From the NCBI GenBank assembly GCA_022072405.1, contig JAJVHX010000009.1, forward strand, positions 1 through 38,670: DNA of 38,670 bases, read 5' to 3'. This document shows, in pieces, positions 23,113 to 32,397 of this stretch. Position 1 is the first letter of the stretch. Every line of letters starts with the position of its first letter. The stretch is from Phycisphaerae bacterium (lineage in GTDB: Bacteria; Planctomycetota; Phycisphaerae; UBA1845; CAIVHJ01). The notes beneath the pieces were generated by a model that saw nothing but the letters and a program-made list of their open reading frames with translations, was not told the DNA's origin and made no database searches. The position numbers and the translations under genes were made by a program.

Positions 23113-24522
23113 ATGGGCAGAGCAAGCATCGCTTACACGAACAAAGACTACGAGTCCCTGCGCCGGGAACTGCTGGCGCGGGTGCCGCAGCTCACCGACC
23201 GCTGGACGGATTTCAACGCGTCCGACCTCGGCGTGGTGTTGCTGGAACTCTTCTGCGGCATCGGCGACATGCTGACCTACTATCTCGACGCCCAGGCGGC
23301 GGAAGCCTTTCTGCCCACCGCCCGCCAGCGGCAGAACGTCATCAACCTCTGCAAGCTCATCAGCTACCGGCTCGACGGGCCGGTGGCTGCGACGACCGCT
23401 TTGCGTTTCTCCCTGGCCGCGCCCCTCGACGCGGATCTGGTGATCCCGGCAGGAACGACGTGCAGGGCCCGTCTGGAAGAAAACGACATCGTGTTCGAGA
23501 CGGCCGAAGACGCGACGATCCCTCGGAGCCGGACGAGCGTCGATGCGGGCGCGCGCCAGGGAAAACGCAAGACCGAGACCTTCACGGCCCACGGGGAAAC
23601 GGGCGATCCGATCATTCTGGCCGGAAAGGAAATCGCCCACGGGTCGATCCGTGTGTGGGTGCAGGACCAGGAATGGACCGAGGTATCCCACTTTCAGGAA
23701 AGCGGCTTCGACTCGCTCCACTTCATGGCCGAGACCGATGCGTTGGACTTCACCCGGATCGTCTTCGGCGACGGCTTGCGCGGAGCGGTTCCCGACTCCG
23801 GCGCGGAAATCCGCGTCGAGTACCTCGAAACCCTCGGGGCCGAAGGCAACCTGGGCACCAACCTCGTCACGGAGCTTCTATCGCCCATCTACCTCGACGG
23901 CGGTTTGGTTCCCCTCGCGGTAACCAACCCGGTCCCGGCGACCGGCGGAGCGGACCCCGAGACTCTGGAACATGCCCGCCGACAGGCCCCGGCAGAGGTG
24001 CGCTCGCTCTGGAAGGCGGTCACCAAGGAGGATTACCTGGCCCTGGCCGAAGGGTTTCCCGGCGTGGCCAAAGCCCAGGTCCTCGACGTCAACGACTGCA
24101 AGAACATCCGCTACTACCAGGTCAACCTGGCTGTGGCCCCGGACGGAGGCGGTCCGCCGTCGACGCTTCTCAAGCAGTACCTCGCCGAATACCTGGAATC
24201 GCGCAAGGTCATCACCGTCGAGATCAACCTCTTCGATCCTGTCTACCGTCCCGTCTCCATTGACGCGGAGGTGTTCGCCTACGCCGGCGAGGACCTCGAC
24301 CTGGTCCGGAGCCGCGTCGAACAGGCCTTGGCGGACTTCTTCGCCTTCGACCGCATGAGCTTCGGCGCAGCGGTGCATTTCTCGGATTTGGTAGCGCTTC
24401 TGGACGGCGTGCGGGGCGTGAGCCACGTGCGCATGTACACGCCTGCCCAGGACATCGACATCCGCGCCGGTCAGATCGCGGCGCTCGGTCAGGTCAACCT
24501 CGACGTGCGGAGGGCGTCCTGA
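23113..24522 (+). CDS. Baseplate wedge J protein (gp6/gp47-like)
   Basis: A 469-residue baseplate J family protein. It starts 'ASIAYTNKDYESLRRELL', continues 'DFNASDLGVVLLELFCGIGD' and has 'FGDGLRGAVPDSGAEIRVEY', 'ARRQAPAEVRSLWKAVTKED' and 'VRGVSHVRMYTPAQDIDI', all typical. It dimerises around gp25 to form the wedge ring. ATG 23113 has only a weak site. A far better one precedes GTG 23085, which is out of frame by one; no in-frame start exists upstream because of TGA 23086. The next gene starts inside its stop (TGATG). Confidence 0.92.
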   Translation: MGRASIAYTNKDYESLRRELLARVPQLTDRWTDFNASDLGVVLLELFCGIGDMLTYYLDAQAAEAFLPTARQRQNVINLCKLISYRLDGPVAATTALRFSLAAPLDADLVIPAGTTCRARLEENDIVFETAEDATIPRSRTSVDAGARQGKRKTETFTAHGETGDPIILAGKEIAHGSIRVWVQDQEWTEVSHFQESGFDSLHFMAETDALDFTRIVFGDGLRGAVPDSGAEIRVEYLETLGAEGNLGTNLVTELLSPIYLDGGLVPLAVTNPVPATGGADPETLEHARRQAPAEVRSLWKAVTKEDYLALAEGFPGVAKAQVLDVNDCKNIRYYQVNLAVAPDGGGPPSTLLKQYLAEYLESRKVITVEINLFDPVYRPVSIDAEVFAYAGEDLDLVRSRVEQALADFFAFDRMSFGAAVHFSDLVALLDGVRGVSHVRMYTPAQDIDIRAGQIAALGQVNLDVRRAS

Positions 24523-26093
24523 TGTCCTCCTACTTCGAAAAGAAACTCATCGACCTGCTTCCGCCGCTCTACCGCGAACGGGATGAGTCCGGCGATCTGG
24601 ATGCCTTTCTCAAGGTCCCGGCCGCGAGCCTCGACGAAATCAAGGTGCTGGCCGAGCGTTTCCCCGAGATCTTCGACATCGGGCGTTGCGAGGAGAGGTT
24701 CCTGCCGTTTCTCGGCGGGATCGTCGGCCACCGCTTCGATCCTACCGTAAACGCGTCGGTCCAACGGCGTCTCATCCGCGAGGCCGTGGAGATTTACCGG
24801 CGCAAGAGCACCATCCCCGCCATCGGCCGCTCGCTCGTTGACATCGGGTGGGAAGGGCGCATCGAGGAGACTTTCCACAAGGCGCTGCGCCTGAACCGCC
24901 GTTCGGTTGTCGGACGGGCAAAACTGCCGGGGCTGATCTACAGCCTGGGCGTCTACCGCATCGACAGCGACAACCTCGTCCAGGGAGTCCGGGACGCGCT
25001 GCCCTTCCATCATCCCGCCGGTACGCGGGTGTTTTTCCTGCAGTGGCTCTACACGCTCCTGTCCATGGAGTCGGATTTCGAGGCGATCATCAAGAAGGTC
25101 GTCGAGCGCGTGTGTCTCGGGCATCTGCACGAAACGTTCGTGGTCAACCACAATGCCTTGAACACGGATTTCCATCTCACCCGCAAGAACAAGACCTGGG
25201 GTTGGTGGCGGATCACCGACGGCACCACGCTCATGCAGGATATCGAACGCGCCGCGGTGTGCGTCTCCCGCTGGCACGGCCGCTCGCCCCGGTTCCGCCT
25301 GAACAGCGGCAACCTCAACGCCGAACGCCTGCCGAACCTGTGGATCAGCGAACGACGTGCGGCGTTCTGCTGCGAGATCGAAACCAAACCCGTAGTGGAA
25401 CCCGGCGTCTCGTTCATCCGGCTGGCGGGCCAGGACCTGAATCGTTCGCGCCTGAACCGTTCCGCGCAGCCTTGCCGGATCAAGTTCCGCCAGAAAGACA
25501 TGCTCTCGGAAGCCGTCCAGGATGCGCCCGACCTCGCGGGAGACCGCCGCACGCACCGGTACGGGAAGCGGTCACGGCTCTCCCATTGGTTCCGCGTCGG
25601 GCATTCGAGGCTCGGAAGGGACGACAAGGTCTCCGGCGCGGCCGTGGGCCGTCACCTCTTCATCACCGCTTACGCCGACGCTCAGTGGTCGGAGGTATCC
25701 GGCGCATGGGACGTCGTCGACCGCTGGCGCGCCCGCAGGCCCGGCTTCTCCCTGAACAACAAGGCGCTCAATCTCGCCGAACTGACCGACGCCTATGTGA
25801 CCGAGGCCCGCGCATCCTTCGAGGTGGACGTGGACACGGGCATTCCGCGCCGAAGACGCGTGGAGACGCTCCTGCTCAACCGCCGCAGGCTGAACCACAC
25901 CGGCTTGCTGTTGTCGGTGGACCGGACCCGGCCCATGCGGCTCGGCTCGATGCCGCTAAACGGATCGGGCTTCCGCAGGTCGAAGCCCTGCCTCCGATGG
26001 CGCTACCGGCAGCGGGACGATCACGCCGAGGCGACCGCTGGTTTCGAGGCGGCGGCCAACCAATACACGGTCACCCAATGGCCGGCGGCATAG
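24522..26093 (+). CDS. Tail protein I-like wedge protein with duplicated C-terminal domains
   Basis: A 523-residue protein. Residues 1-200 match phage tail protein I ('LLPPLYRERDESGDLDAFL', 'FLPFLGGIVGHRFDPTVN', 'RRLIREAVEIYRRKSTIPAI'), the wedge partner of J. The remaining 320 residues are an extension with internal repeats. 'RFRLNSGNLNAERL' and 'GFSLNNKALNLAELTD' are followed by similar 'ERRAAFCCEIET' and 'EARASFEVDVDT'. Each repeat is preceded by a short strand with 'RWHGRSP' or 'RWRARRP'. 'DLNRSRLNRS', 'LLNRRRLNHTG' and 'LNGSGFRRS' form another set. The extension probably reaches the fibres. Confidence 0.86.
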   Translation: MSSYFEKKLIDLLPPLYRERDESGDLDAFLKVPAASLDEIKVLAERFPEIFDIGRCEERFLPFLGGIVGHRFDPTVNASVQRRLIREAVEIYRRKSTIPAIGRSLVDIGWEGRIEETFHKALRLNRRSVVGRAKLPGLIYSLGVYRIDSDNLVQGVRDALPFHHPAGTRVFFLQWLYTLLSMESDFEAIIKKVVERVCLGHLHETFVVNHNALNTDFHLTRKNKTWGWWRITDGTTLMQDIERAAVCVSRWHGRSPRFRLNSGNLNAERLPNLWISERRAAFCCEIETKPVVEPGVSFIRLAGQDLNRSRLNRSAQPCRIKFRQKDMLSEAVQDAPDLAGDRRTHRYGKRSRLSHWFRVGHSRLGRDDKVSGAAVGRHLFITAYADAQWSEVSGAWDVVDRWRARRPGFSLNNKALNLAELTDAYVTEARASFEVDVDTGIPRRRRVETLLLNRRRLNHTGLLLSVDRTRPMRLGSMPLNGSGFRRSKPCLRWRYRQRDDHAEATAGFEAAANQYTVTQWPAA

Positions 26094-26102
26094 GAGAGAT
26101 CG

Positions 26103-26696
26103 ATGGCGATACATCTGTACGAAGACATCACATTGACCCAGAGGATATCCGAGGGCGACTTCGTGAATCCCGATGACGACACCTACAACGGCACGGACGG
26201 GGAAACGAAAGACAAGGAACTGTTCGTAGCCAACGAACAGACGATTCTCGCCGCTGCCCTGGCATCGGGGGCGACCTCACTGCAGCTTTCCGCGCCTCGC
26301 TTCACCGACGGCGAAATCATCATCGTCGACGACGAACAGATGCGCATCCTGAGCGGCGGCGGGACGACCGTCCTCGCGGTGGAACGCGGCTATGGCGGCA
26401 CAATCCCGGCCGCCCATGATCCGGGTGCCGCGGTCTATTCCGGGTACGACTATACCGGGCTGGTGATCGAACCGGTGGATGTCGCCGGCGGCGACGAGTC
26501 GGATTGGTACGCGTTGGCCCTGACCCAGGCGGGTCTCGGTAGCGCCGTCGGAGGCGCACCGCTCAACCTGGGCCACAAGGCGCACGACGTGACTCTTTCG
26601 TTCTGGCGTCGCTGCACGGTGCCGTCCGGAACGCCGGTGCAAAACAAAACCGACATCAAACTCCGGCTCACCGGTACGGAAAACCCGATTTTGTAG
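26103..26696 (+). CDS. Virion protein with a beta insertion (baseplate/fibre region)
   Basis: A 197-residue protein. Residues about 55-110 ('ATSLQLSAPRFTDGEIIIVD', 'VLAVERGYGGTIPAAHDPGA') form the small beta module found in many phage structural proteins where it ends a strand set. The C-terminal part is beta-rich with 'HDVTLSFWRRCTVPSGTPVQ'. It lies between the I protein and other fibre-region proteins, GGAGAG upstream. Structural role inferred from context; no enzyme motif seen. Confidence 0.7.
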   Translation: MAIHLYEDITLTQRISEGDFVNPDDDTYNGTDGETKDKELFVANEQTILAAALASGATSLQLSAPRFTDGEIIIVDDEQMRILSGGGTTVLAVERGYGGTIPAAHDPGAAVYSGYDYTGLVIEPVDVAGGDESDWYALALTQAGLGSAVGGAPLNLGHKAHDVTLSFWRRCTVPSGTPVQNKTDIKLRLTGTENPIL

Positions 26697-26705
26697 GAGG
26701 ATCGC

Positions 26706-27692
26706 ATGGCCTATCACAGCACATCCGGCACCGCTTCAAACACCGCGGATTTCCTCGTCCGCCTGAAAGACTTTCTCGTGGGAACGGTCGGCTGGACGCT
26801 TCGGGACGACCGCTCCGGCGACGCGGAGCCCAGCTACGTGCTGGCCTCTGCGGGAGAGAGCGGGGCCGAAGATATCTTCCTCCGGTTCGTCAACGACACC
26901 CCAGCCGACCGAATCGCGGTCCGCGCCTACTTGTACTGGGACGCGGCGACACACGCGGGCGTGAAGGAGGCGTTCAACACCAGCTACACCTACATCAAGA
27001 CCGTGGATGCTTCCGCCTTCCTGTATTGGATTTACGCGGACATGGATCACGTCTTCATCGTGACCAAGATCGCAGCCGTCTACTACGCACATTACTGCGG
27101 CATCTTGAAGCGGTTCTGGTCCGGAGCCGTCGCCTTCACGCAGGCGGCTGCAGCTCCGGGTTCAGGCGTCACGCTTCAGGTCAACGACGCTTCCATCTTC
27201 AGGGTCGGGGGTTATTACCTGATCAAGGACAACGCCGGGATCGAGCGCGTTCAGGTGATGGCGGTGGATACGGTCGCATCCCCCAACACCGTCACCCTGG
27301 CGAGCCTCGTCGCAGCCTATGCGCTGGGAGCGAAGATCGGCGAGGACCCGCAGCCGGTCGTCGTCGGTCACTACCAGTCCCCGGGCAGCTTTTACGCCCT
27401 CAGTAAGTTCGACGGCTGGGCGAGCGCGACCGGTCAGGCCGGTTCGTGCGGCGCGGCCCACGGGGGTTTCCAAACCGCCAGCAATCCCGATCAGCGCCAG
27501 GGGCTCATCACGTTGTTTCCGTGGCTCGCTGCCCATACGACGGCGGCCTACAAGGAGCTGCGGGGCGAACTGATCGAGGTCTACGCCCACGGCGGCGGGA
27601 TCACGGACTCCGAAGATGTCCTCGATCTCGGCGGAGTCACCTACAAGATTTTCAACCTGTCCGGTCCGGGCTGGTGCGCGGTGAAGGAGTGA
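26706..27692 (+). CDS. Virion protein, adsorption-apparatus region
   Basis: A 328-residue protein. The first half has 'NTADFLVRLKDFLVGTVGWT', often seen at the start of phage baseplate/tail-tip proteins, and aromatic strands ('FLYWIYADMDHVFIVTKIAA', 'VYYAHYCGILKRFW'). Residues about 155-215 carry a beta module like that of the previous protein ('LQVNDASIFRVGGYYLIKDN', 'VTLASLVAAYALGAKIGEDP'). GGAGG lies 7 bases upstream. It probably forms part of the tail tip; function not recognised. Confidence 0.7.
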   Translation: MAYHSTSGTASNTADFLVRLKDFLVGTVGWTLRDDRSGDAEPSYVLASAGESGAEDIFLRFVNDTPADRIAVRAYLYWDAATHAGVKEAFNTSYTYIKTVDASAFLYWIYADMDHVFIVTKIAAVYYAHYCGILKRFWSGAVAFTQAAAAPGSGVTLQVNDASIFRVGGYYLIKDNAGIERVQVMAVDTVASPNTVTLASLVAAYALGAKIGEDPQPVVVGHYQSPGSFYALSKFDGWASATGQAGSCGAAHGGFQTASNPDQRQGLITLFPWLAAHTTAAYKELRGELIEVYAHGGGITDSEDVLDLGGVTYKIFNLSGPGWCAVKE

Positions 27693-27696
27693 TCCC

Positions 27697-27828
27697 ATGG
27701 CGATCAGACCGGGAAACAAAAAGGAGACCGACGTTACGGCCGGACGCATGACCCCGATGTTCCGGGTGGTCCGGAACGTCGGCAAGGCGAACAGAATCAC
27801 CGGGAGGCTGAGACGTGGCAATCCGTAG
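27697..27828 (+). CDS. Small basic protein (43 residues)
   Basis: A 43-residue basic peptide beginning 'MAIRPGNKKETDVTAGRM' and ending 'RLRRGNP'. AAGGAG lies 7 bases before ATG 27697. It overlaps the next gene by 14 bases. Its first residues (MAIRPGN) echo the next protein (MAIRSGN), which suggests a duplicated start or a related partner. The good ribosome binding site and the tight fit between genes argue for real translation. Function unknown. Confidence 0.55.
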   Translation: MAIRPGNKKETDVTAGRMTPMFRVVRNVGKANRITGRLRRGNP

Positions 27829-28276
27829 CGGAAATCGATTAGCCGTAGCGCCCTTCGCGGGCCCCGTGGTTCCGATGAACCGCGCCCAGATGCCAGCCTT
27901 CCCGGCTGTCGTGTTCGAGGCCGTCGGCGCGGCATCTGAAACGCGGACAATCCGGCGCGACACGGACGCGGCCTTGAGGATCACGGCGGAGGTGGACGCC
28001 CCCGCCGACATCCAGGCCGTGATTGTGCAGCCGGTCGTGCGGAGCTTCGACCTACGGGGGTGGGTGGTCCGTTTCCCGACAACCATTTCCGACGCAGCCA
28101 TCCGGATTCACCGGCCGCTCGAACGGCTGAGCGATACCCGTTTCGCGGTGTTCGCCGAAATCGAGCGGACGGCGGACTTGAAACAACTTGTGGTGCGCGA
28201 GACAGCCCGTCAAGCGGAGGCGCGCCAGACCGTCTTCGCGGTGCTGATCCGCGAAGGCCACACGATCCAGACCTGA
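27815..28276 (+). CDS. Unknown virion-region protein
   Basis: A 153-residue protein starting at GTG 27815 (GGGAGG about 8 bases upstream), beginning 'MAIRSGNRLAVAPFAGPVVP'. The middle is beta-rich ('DIQAVIVQPVVRSFDLRGWV'), followed by mixed helix and strand. It has no cysteine pairs, spans or catalytic motif. It lies between tail-tip and fibre proteins and is probably a small structural protein or fibre-attachment factor. I do not recognise a family. Confidence 0.62.
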   Translation: MAIRSGNRLAVAPFAGPVVPMNRAQMPAFPAVVFEAVGAASETRTIRRDTDAALRITAEVDAPADIQAVIVQPVVRSFDLRGWVVRFPTTISDAAIRIHRPLERLSDTRFAVFAEIERTADLKQLVVRETARQAEARQTVFAVLIREGHTIQT

Positions 28277-28289
28277 AGGAGGAATAGCA

Positions 28290-28823
28290 ATGTCACTTGG
28301 ACTCATCGTCAAAACGGGCCGCATCCTCACCGCGCGGCTGCTCATGGGCGATCCCATCGAGGGCATCACCCACTGCGCCATCGGTGACGGGGACGCCACG
28401 TTCACCGATCCCGTCAATCCGCCCGCGCCGGATATCGACCAGACAGCGCTCAAGAACGAACGGGCCCGCAAAAAGCAGTACAAGCGCACCTTTCTCAAGG
28501 AGGACCCGGAAGGGACGCTCATCGTCAACGGCATTCATTACATCGAGACCGCCGAGGAAACCCAGACCATCGGCGTCTTCTTCCGCTTCGAGGAAAACGA
28601 AGCCAACGGCATCACCATCCGGGAATATGGCTTCTTCGGCGGTGACGTGGCCTACATCGCCGGACTGCAGTCCGATTATGCGGCGAACGGCGTTCACCAC
28701 CAGGACACCAACCCGACCGGCGAGGTGCTCGATCCCGGCTACCTCTACGAAGTGAAGAATATCCCCGACTTCAACAAGACCTCGGACACGCGCGTTGAGC
28801 TGGTCGGGGTCATCAAGATTTAG
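28290..28823 (+). CDS. Tail-collar/fibre-like protein (DUF3751-like)
   Basis: A 177-residue protein. It has 'ITHCAIGDGDATFTDPVNPP' and 'LKNERARKKQYKRTFLKEDP' in the first half, then 'TQTIGVFFRFEENEANGITI' and 'REYGFFGGDVAYIAGLQS'. This is the plan of N-terminal phage tail-collar or fibre-attachment domains, in which 'REYGFF' is a frequent core motif. It ends 'DTRVELVGVIKI'. AAGGAGGAA lies upstream. It would anchor the large fibre encoded next. The family is recalled, not searched. Confidence 0.7.
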   Translation: MSLGLIVKTGRILTARLLMGDPIEGITHCAIGDGDATFTDPVNPPAPDIDQTALKNERARKKQYKRTFLKEDPEGTLIVNGIHYIETAEETQTIGVFFRFEENEANGITIREYGFFGGDVAYIAGLQSDYAANGVHHQDTNPTGEVLDPGYLYEVKNIPDFNKTSDTRVELVGVIKI

Positions 28824-28835
28824 GAGGAAAGACCA

Positions 28836-31800
28836 ATGTCCATTTCGCGCGATACGTTCGACCCGGCAAAGAACTACAAGCGGGTCCGCTACCACCAGGA
28901 CCGGGACCTGCTCGACTCGGAGCTCAACGAGCAGCAGGACATCATCAACCAGGAGCGCAGGAAGCTCGCGGACATCCTCTTCAAGGAGGGGGCCATCGTA
29001 AGCGGCTTCGGCGTGACGGTCGCGGCCAACGTGCTCACTGTGGCCGAGGGGCTGGTCTACATCGACGGCTGCCTGGAGCGCGTGCCCGGAGCGGTGCTCA
29101 CCTATGACCCGGCCAAGACGAGCGGCGCGGATTACGTCTATGTCGAGCTGCTCAAGTACAACTACGGCTACAACCAGGACGCCGTGCTCATCAACCCCGC
29201 CACCGGCGAACCCACCGCCGAGCGGGAGAAATGGGTTCTTTCTCTCAAGGATCACGACACGAGCGGCGAAGCCTTGCCCAACAACGTGACCCAACGGAAG
29301 GTGGTCGCCCTCCACAAGTTCGACCGTGAGACCGGCGACGTGACAGCGACCGTCCGCGAGAAATCGAACCTCTATCTCCAGGACCTGCTTGGGACGCTGC
29401 CCGGAAGCCGCATCACCGTGGCGTCGATCACCGAGGACCAACTCGCCTTCGCCGCCGCCGAGGGGCTGAATTCGCTTCTCCAGAACCTGGCGGAGCGGAC
29501 CTATGACCAGGCCGGCAGCTACCTGGTGAAAGGACTCGACAGCTTCATCGGCGACAACGACGGCGAGAACGTCGAGGTGATCACCAACGCGGGCCGCGCT
29601 TACATTCAGGGCTTCCGCCTGCAGAAGGACATGCCCACGACAACCCTGGTGCCCAAATCCACGGCGGTCAAGTCGGTCCGGGGCGAGCAGAAGACTTACG
29701 TGGTCGGCACCCGGCGCTACGCGCTCAACAGCACGCCCCTCAAGGAAACCACTCAGGTCGAAGCCATCGTGGAGATCGTCTCCAACATCACTCGCGGCTC
29801 CGTCGGGGGCGGCGAGGACCTGCTCGTCCCCAACCCGGTGGTGGATATCCTCGAGGTGAGCCAGGGCGCGACGGTCTTTCAGGAAGGCGCGGATTGGCAG
29901 CAGTCCGGGAACTACGTGGACTGGCTGGGCTCCGGCAACGAACCGGCCATCGGCACGACCTACACCGTCCGCTGGACCTATACCAAACAGATGATCAAGG
30001 GGACGGACTACGTGGACGGAGGTTGGTTCGGACGTTCGGGCCATCCGGCGGCGGACGAGTATTTCTATCTGGTCACCGTTCAGAGCGCCACCGGCGAGAC
30101 TCAGTACGATCCCGCCAAGGTCGTCTCGCGCGATACGCTGGCCGGGGAAATCAACCGTCTCTCCTGGCTGCCGGTCAGCGGCGCGACCGGTTACCGCATC
30201 TATCGCGGCACGCAGAACACGGTCCGCTCGGATTTCCAGCGGCTCAAGGACGTGGCCTCCGGGGTCACGTCGTACATCGATGACGGTGCAGACGAGATCG
30301 TGGGCGGCAATCCTCCCGCCTCCAACACGAGCGGCCTGACCATGTCCCCGGTACAGGTCGAACCCGGCAACCTTTCCATCATCAACTTCGGCCGCACCAA
30401 CATCGGCGACGAGCCGGTGGCCGCCTCCAACTGCAGCATCGACTACGACTACTACATCGGACGCAAGGATATCATCTATGCCACCACCCGCGAGATCAAA
30501 CGGTTGGAAGGCGCTCCGGCGGATTGGCCGAAGCTGCCCATCGTTCCTGAAGGCACGCTCGGACTCTGCAGCGTCGATTGTCCGCCGAACTCGGTGGATT
30601 TGACGGTCTTCAATTTCGGGCTGACCCGCATCACCATGGACCAGATCCACGAGATCATCAAGGACGTCGAGGACCTCAAGTACAACGACGCCCAGTTCCA
30701 GATGAACAACGAACTGCAGAACCGGGACGCCCAGACCAAGAAGGGCGTCTATTCCGACGACTTCTCGAACGACGCCCAGTCCGATATCTATCACAGCGAA
30801 TGGAGCGCCCGCATCGACCGGGTCCGCCGTTTCGCCGCACCGGCCAGAACAGCCTCAGCCACTGTGCTCACGATAAACCCCTCGGCGAGCAACGCATTGT
30901 TCAAGGGCAGCCTTGCGCTCCTCCCGGCAACGGAACGTGTGCTCATCGAACAGACCGACTGGTCCGAGGTCAAGAACATCAACCCTTATGCGGTATTCGA
31001 AAAACCGGACGCGTCGGTGGAGATCACCCCGAACATCGGCAGGCGCGGGCAGACCGGGATCGCCGTGGTCGGGTCGAACTTTCAATCCAACGCGAACAAC
31101 GTGACCATCCGCTGCGACGGCCAGGTGGTGGCGTCGGGAGTCCATGCGGATACCGCGGGCCGCGTGAGCGCGTCCTTCGTTATCCCCGAGAACGTACGCA
31201 ACGGCAACCGCATCGTGGAAATGAACGACGGACTCTACTCGGCCCGGGCCAGCATTCAGATCAACGACCCGATGATCATCACCCGCATCGAACGCATCAT
31301 CGAGGAACGCATCATCCGCGTGCCTGTGGTGGAGGTGGTCTGGCGCACGCAGATCGTCACCGTGCGCAGCGATCCTCTGGCCCAAACGTTCAGCTTCACC
31401 CAGGACAAGGTGATCTCCAGTGTGGGGTTGTATTTCACCGTAAAAGACCCGTCCATCCCGGTCACGGTGCAGATCCGCGGCGTCACCACAGGTCTGCCCA
31501 ACGGCATGATTTTCGCGGAAAAGGTCCTGGCACCAGGCGACGTGAATCTGAACGCCGAGACTAAGGTCGTCTTCGCCAACCCGTTTTACGCTCAGGCGGG
31601 AACCAGCTACGCGGTGGTGCTTCTCACCAATAGCACCAACTACCGTATGCGCGTCGCCACCCTGGGGCAACTGGGTCAAAACGGCGTGATCACCCGGCAG
31701 ACCTATGTGGCCGGCGTGCTGCTGGAAAGCTCCAACGCCGAGACCTGGACGCCGCTCAACGGTTCCGATCTCACCATGAGAATCTACGGCTACGACTTCC

Positions 31801-32384
31801 AGTCCGCCGGCGAGGTTCGCTTCCAGCCCATCACCGGCGTGCAGTTCAGCGATCTGAACCTGGACGAGTATTCCTCCAGCCCTGAAGGCACCGGCATCGC
31901 TTGGGAGTATTCCACCGACGGCGGTGTCATATGGGATGCCATCGTGCCGGCGGAGGAGGAGCGGCTGCCCAACTTGGCGAACCAGGTGCTCGTCCGGGCC
32001 CTGTTCTCCAGCAGCGCCGTCAACAACTCGCCGGCGTTGATTTACAAGGACGTGAACCTCATCGGATATCTCAACAACACGACGGGGGCGTACCTGAACC
32101 GCGAGAACGAACTCACCCAGGGCGTTTCCTCCACCAAGCTCTATACCCAGATGAATATCCCCAGCGGGACCACCATCAACTGGTTCGCCTCCAACAACGG
32201 CGGGGCGACCTGGGAACCGATGTCAATCCAGACGACGCGGGAGATCGACCAGGAATGGACGGAGTACACGCTCACCAGAACCTTCTCCGATCCGAACGGA
32301 AACAGGGTCCGCTACAAGGCGGAGATGACCGGCAACAACCTCGTGTATCCGAGGATTCACACCCTCGGCGCGACGCTGAGCTGA
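28836..32384 (+). CDS. Large tail fibre/baseplate protein (DUF4815-like)
   Basis: An 1182-residue protein. The N-terminus ('YKRVRYHQDRDLLDSELNEQ', 'LADILFKEGAIVSGFGVTVA') is the DUF4815 pattern found in baseplate and fibre proteins of large phages. Around residue 430 there is an fn3-like stretch ('INRLSWLPVSGATGYRIYRG'). Around 725-800 there is an IPT/TIG-like domain ('ITPNIGRRGQTGIAVVGSNF'). The region 820-860 is a charged coil with 'IITRIERIIEERIIRVPVVE', probably a trimer stalk. The C-terminus is beta-rich. It probably forms the long fibre or tail-tip complex that contacts the host. Confidence 0.88.
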   Translation: MSISRDTFDPAKNYKRVRYHQDRDLLDSELNEQQDIINQERRKLADILFKEGAIVSGFGVTVAANVLTVAEGLVYIDGCLERVPGAVLTYDPAKTSGADYVYVELLKYNYGYNQDAVLINPATGEPTAEREKWVLSLKDHDTSGEALPNNVTQRKVVALHKFDRETGDVTATVREKSNLYLQDLLGTLPGSRITVASITEDQLAFAAAEGLNSLLQNLAERTYDQAGSYLVKGLDSFIGDNDGENVEVITNAGRAYIQGFRLQKDMPTTTLVPKSTAVKSVRGEQKTYVVGTRRYALNSTPLKETTQVEAIVEIVSNITRGSVGGGEDLLVPNPVVDILEVSQGATVFQEGADWQQSGNYVDWLGSGNEPAIGTTYTVRWTYTKQMIKGTDYVDGGWFGRSGHPAADEYFYLVTVQSATGETQYDPAKVVSRDTLAGEINRLSWLPVSGATGYRIYRGTQNTVRSDFQRLKDVASGVTSYIDDGADEIVGGNPPASNTSGLTMSPVQVEPGNLSIINFGRTNIGDEPVAASNCSIDYDYYIGRKDIIYATTREIKRLEGAPADWPKLPIVPEGTLGLCSVDCPPNSVDLTVFNFGLTRITMDQIHEIIKDVEDLKYNDAQFQMNNELQNRDAQTKKGVYSDDFSNDAQSDIYHSEWSARIDRVRRFAAPARTASATVLTINPSASNALFKGSLALLPATERVLIEQTDWSEVKNINPYAVFEKPDASVEITPNIGRRGQTGIAVVGSNFQSNANNVTIRCDGQVVASGVHADTAGRVSASFVIPENVRNGNRIVEMNDGLYSARASIQINDPMIITRIERIIEERIIRVPVVEVVWRTQIVTVRSDPLAQTFSFTQDKVISSVGLYFTVKDPSIPVTVQIRGVTTGLPNGMIFAEKVLAPGDVNLNAETKVVFANPFYAQAGTSYAVVLLTNSTNYRMRVATLGQLGQNGVITRQTYVAGVLLESSNAETWTPLNGSDLTMRIYGYDFQSAGEVRFQPITGVQFSDLNLDEYSSSPEGTGIAWEYSTDGGVIWDAIVPAEEERLPNLANQVLVRALFSSSAVNNSPALIYKDVNLIGYLNNTTGAYLNRENELTQGVSSTKLYTQMNIPSGTTINWFASNNGGATWEPMSIQTTREIDQEWTEYTLTRTFSDPNGNRVRYKAEMTGNNLVYPRIHTLGATLS

Positions 32385-32397
32385 TCGGAGGGACGTC

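Noticed and set aside
23085..24263. 392-codon frame overlapping the J gene
   Set aside because: It is one base off from the clear J frame and its Arg/Gly/Pro-rich translation is typical of a shadow frame; only the start signal is of interest.
25676..25701. CCGAC followed by GGTATCC inside the I gene
   Set aside because: The spacing is 7 bases too short and it lies in coding sequence with no gap; chance similarity.
28293..30794. Long minus-strand open frame (833 codons) opposite the fibre gene
   Set aside because: It is antisense to a gene with clear fibre motifs, has low-complexity Val/Asp/Gly-rich translation and no ribosome binding site; such frames are normal in GC-rich DNA.
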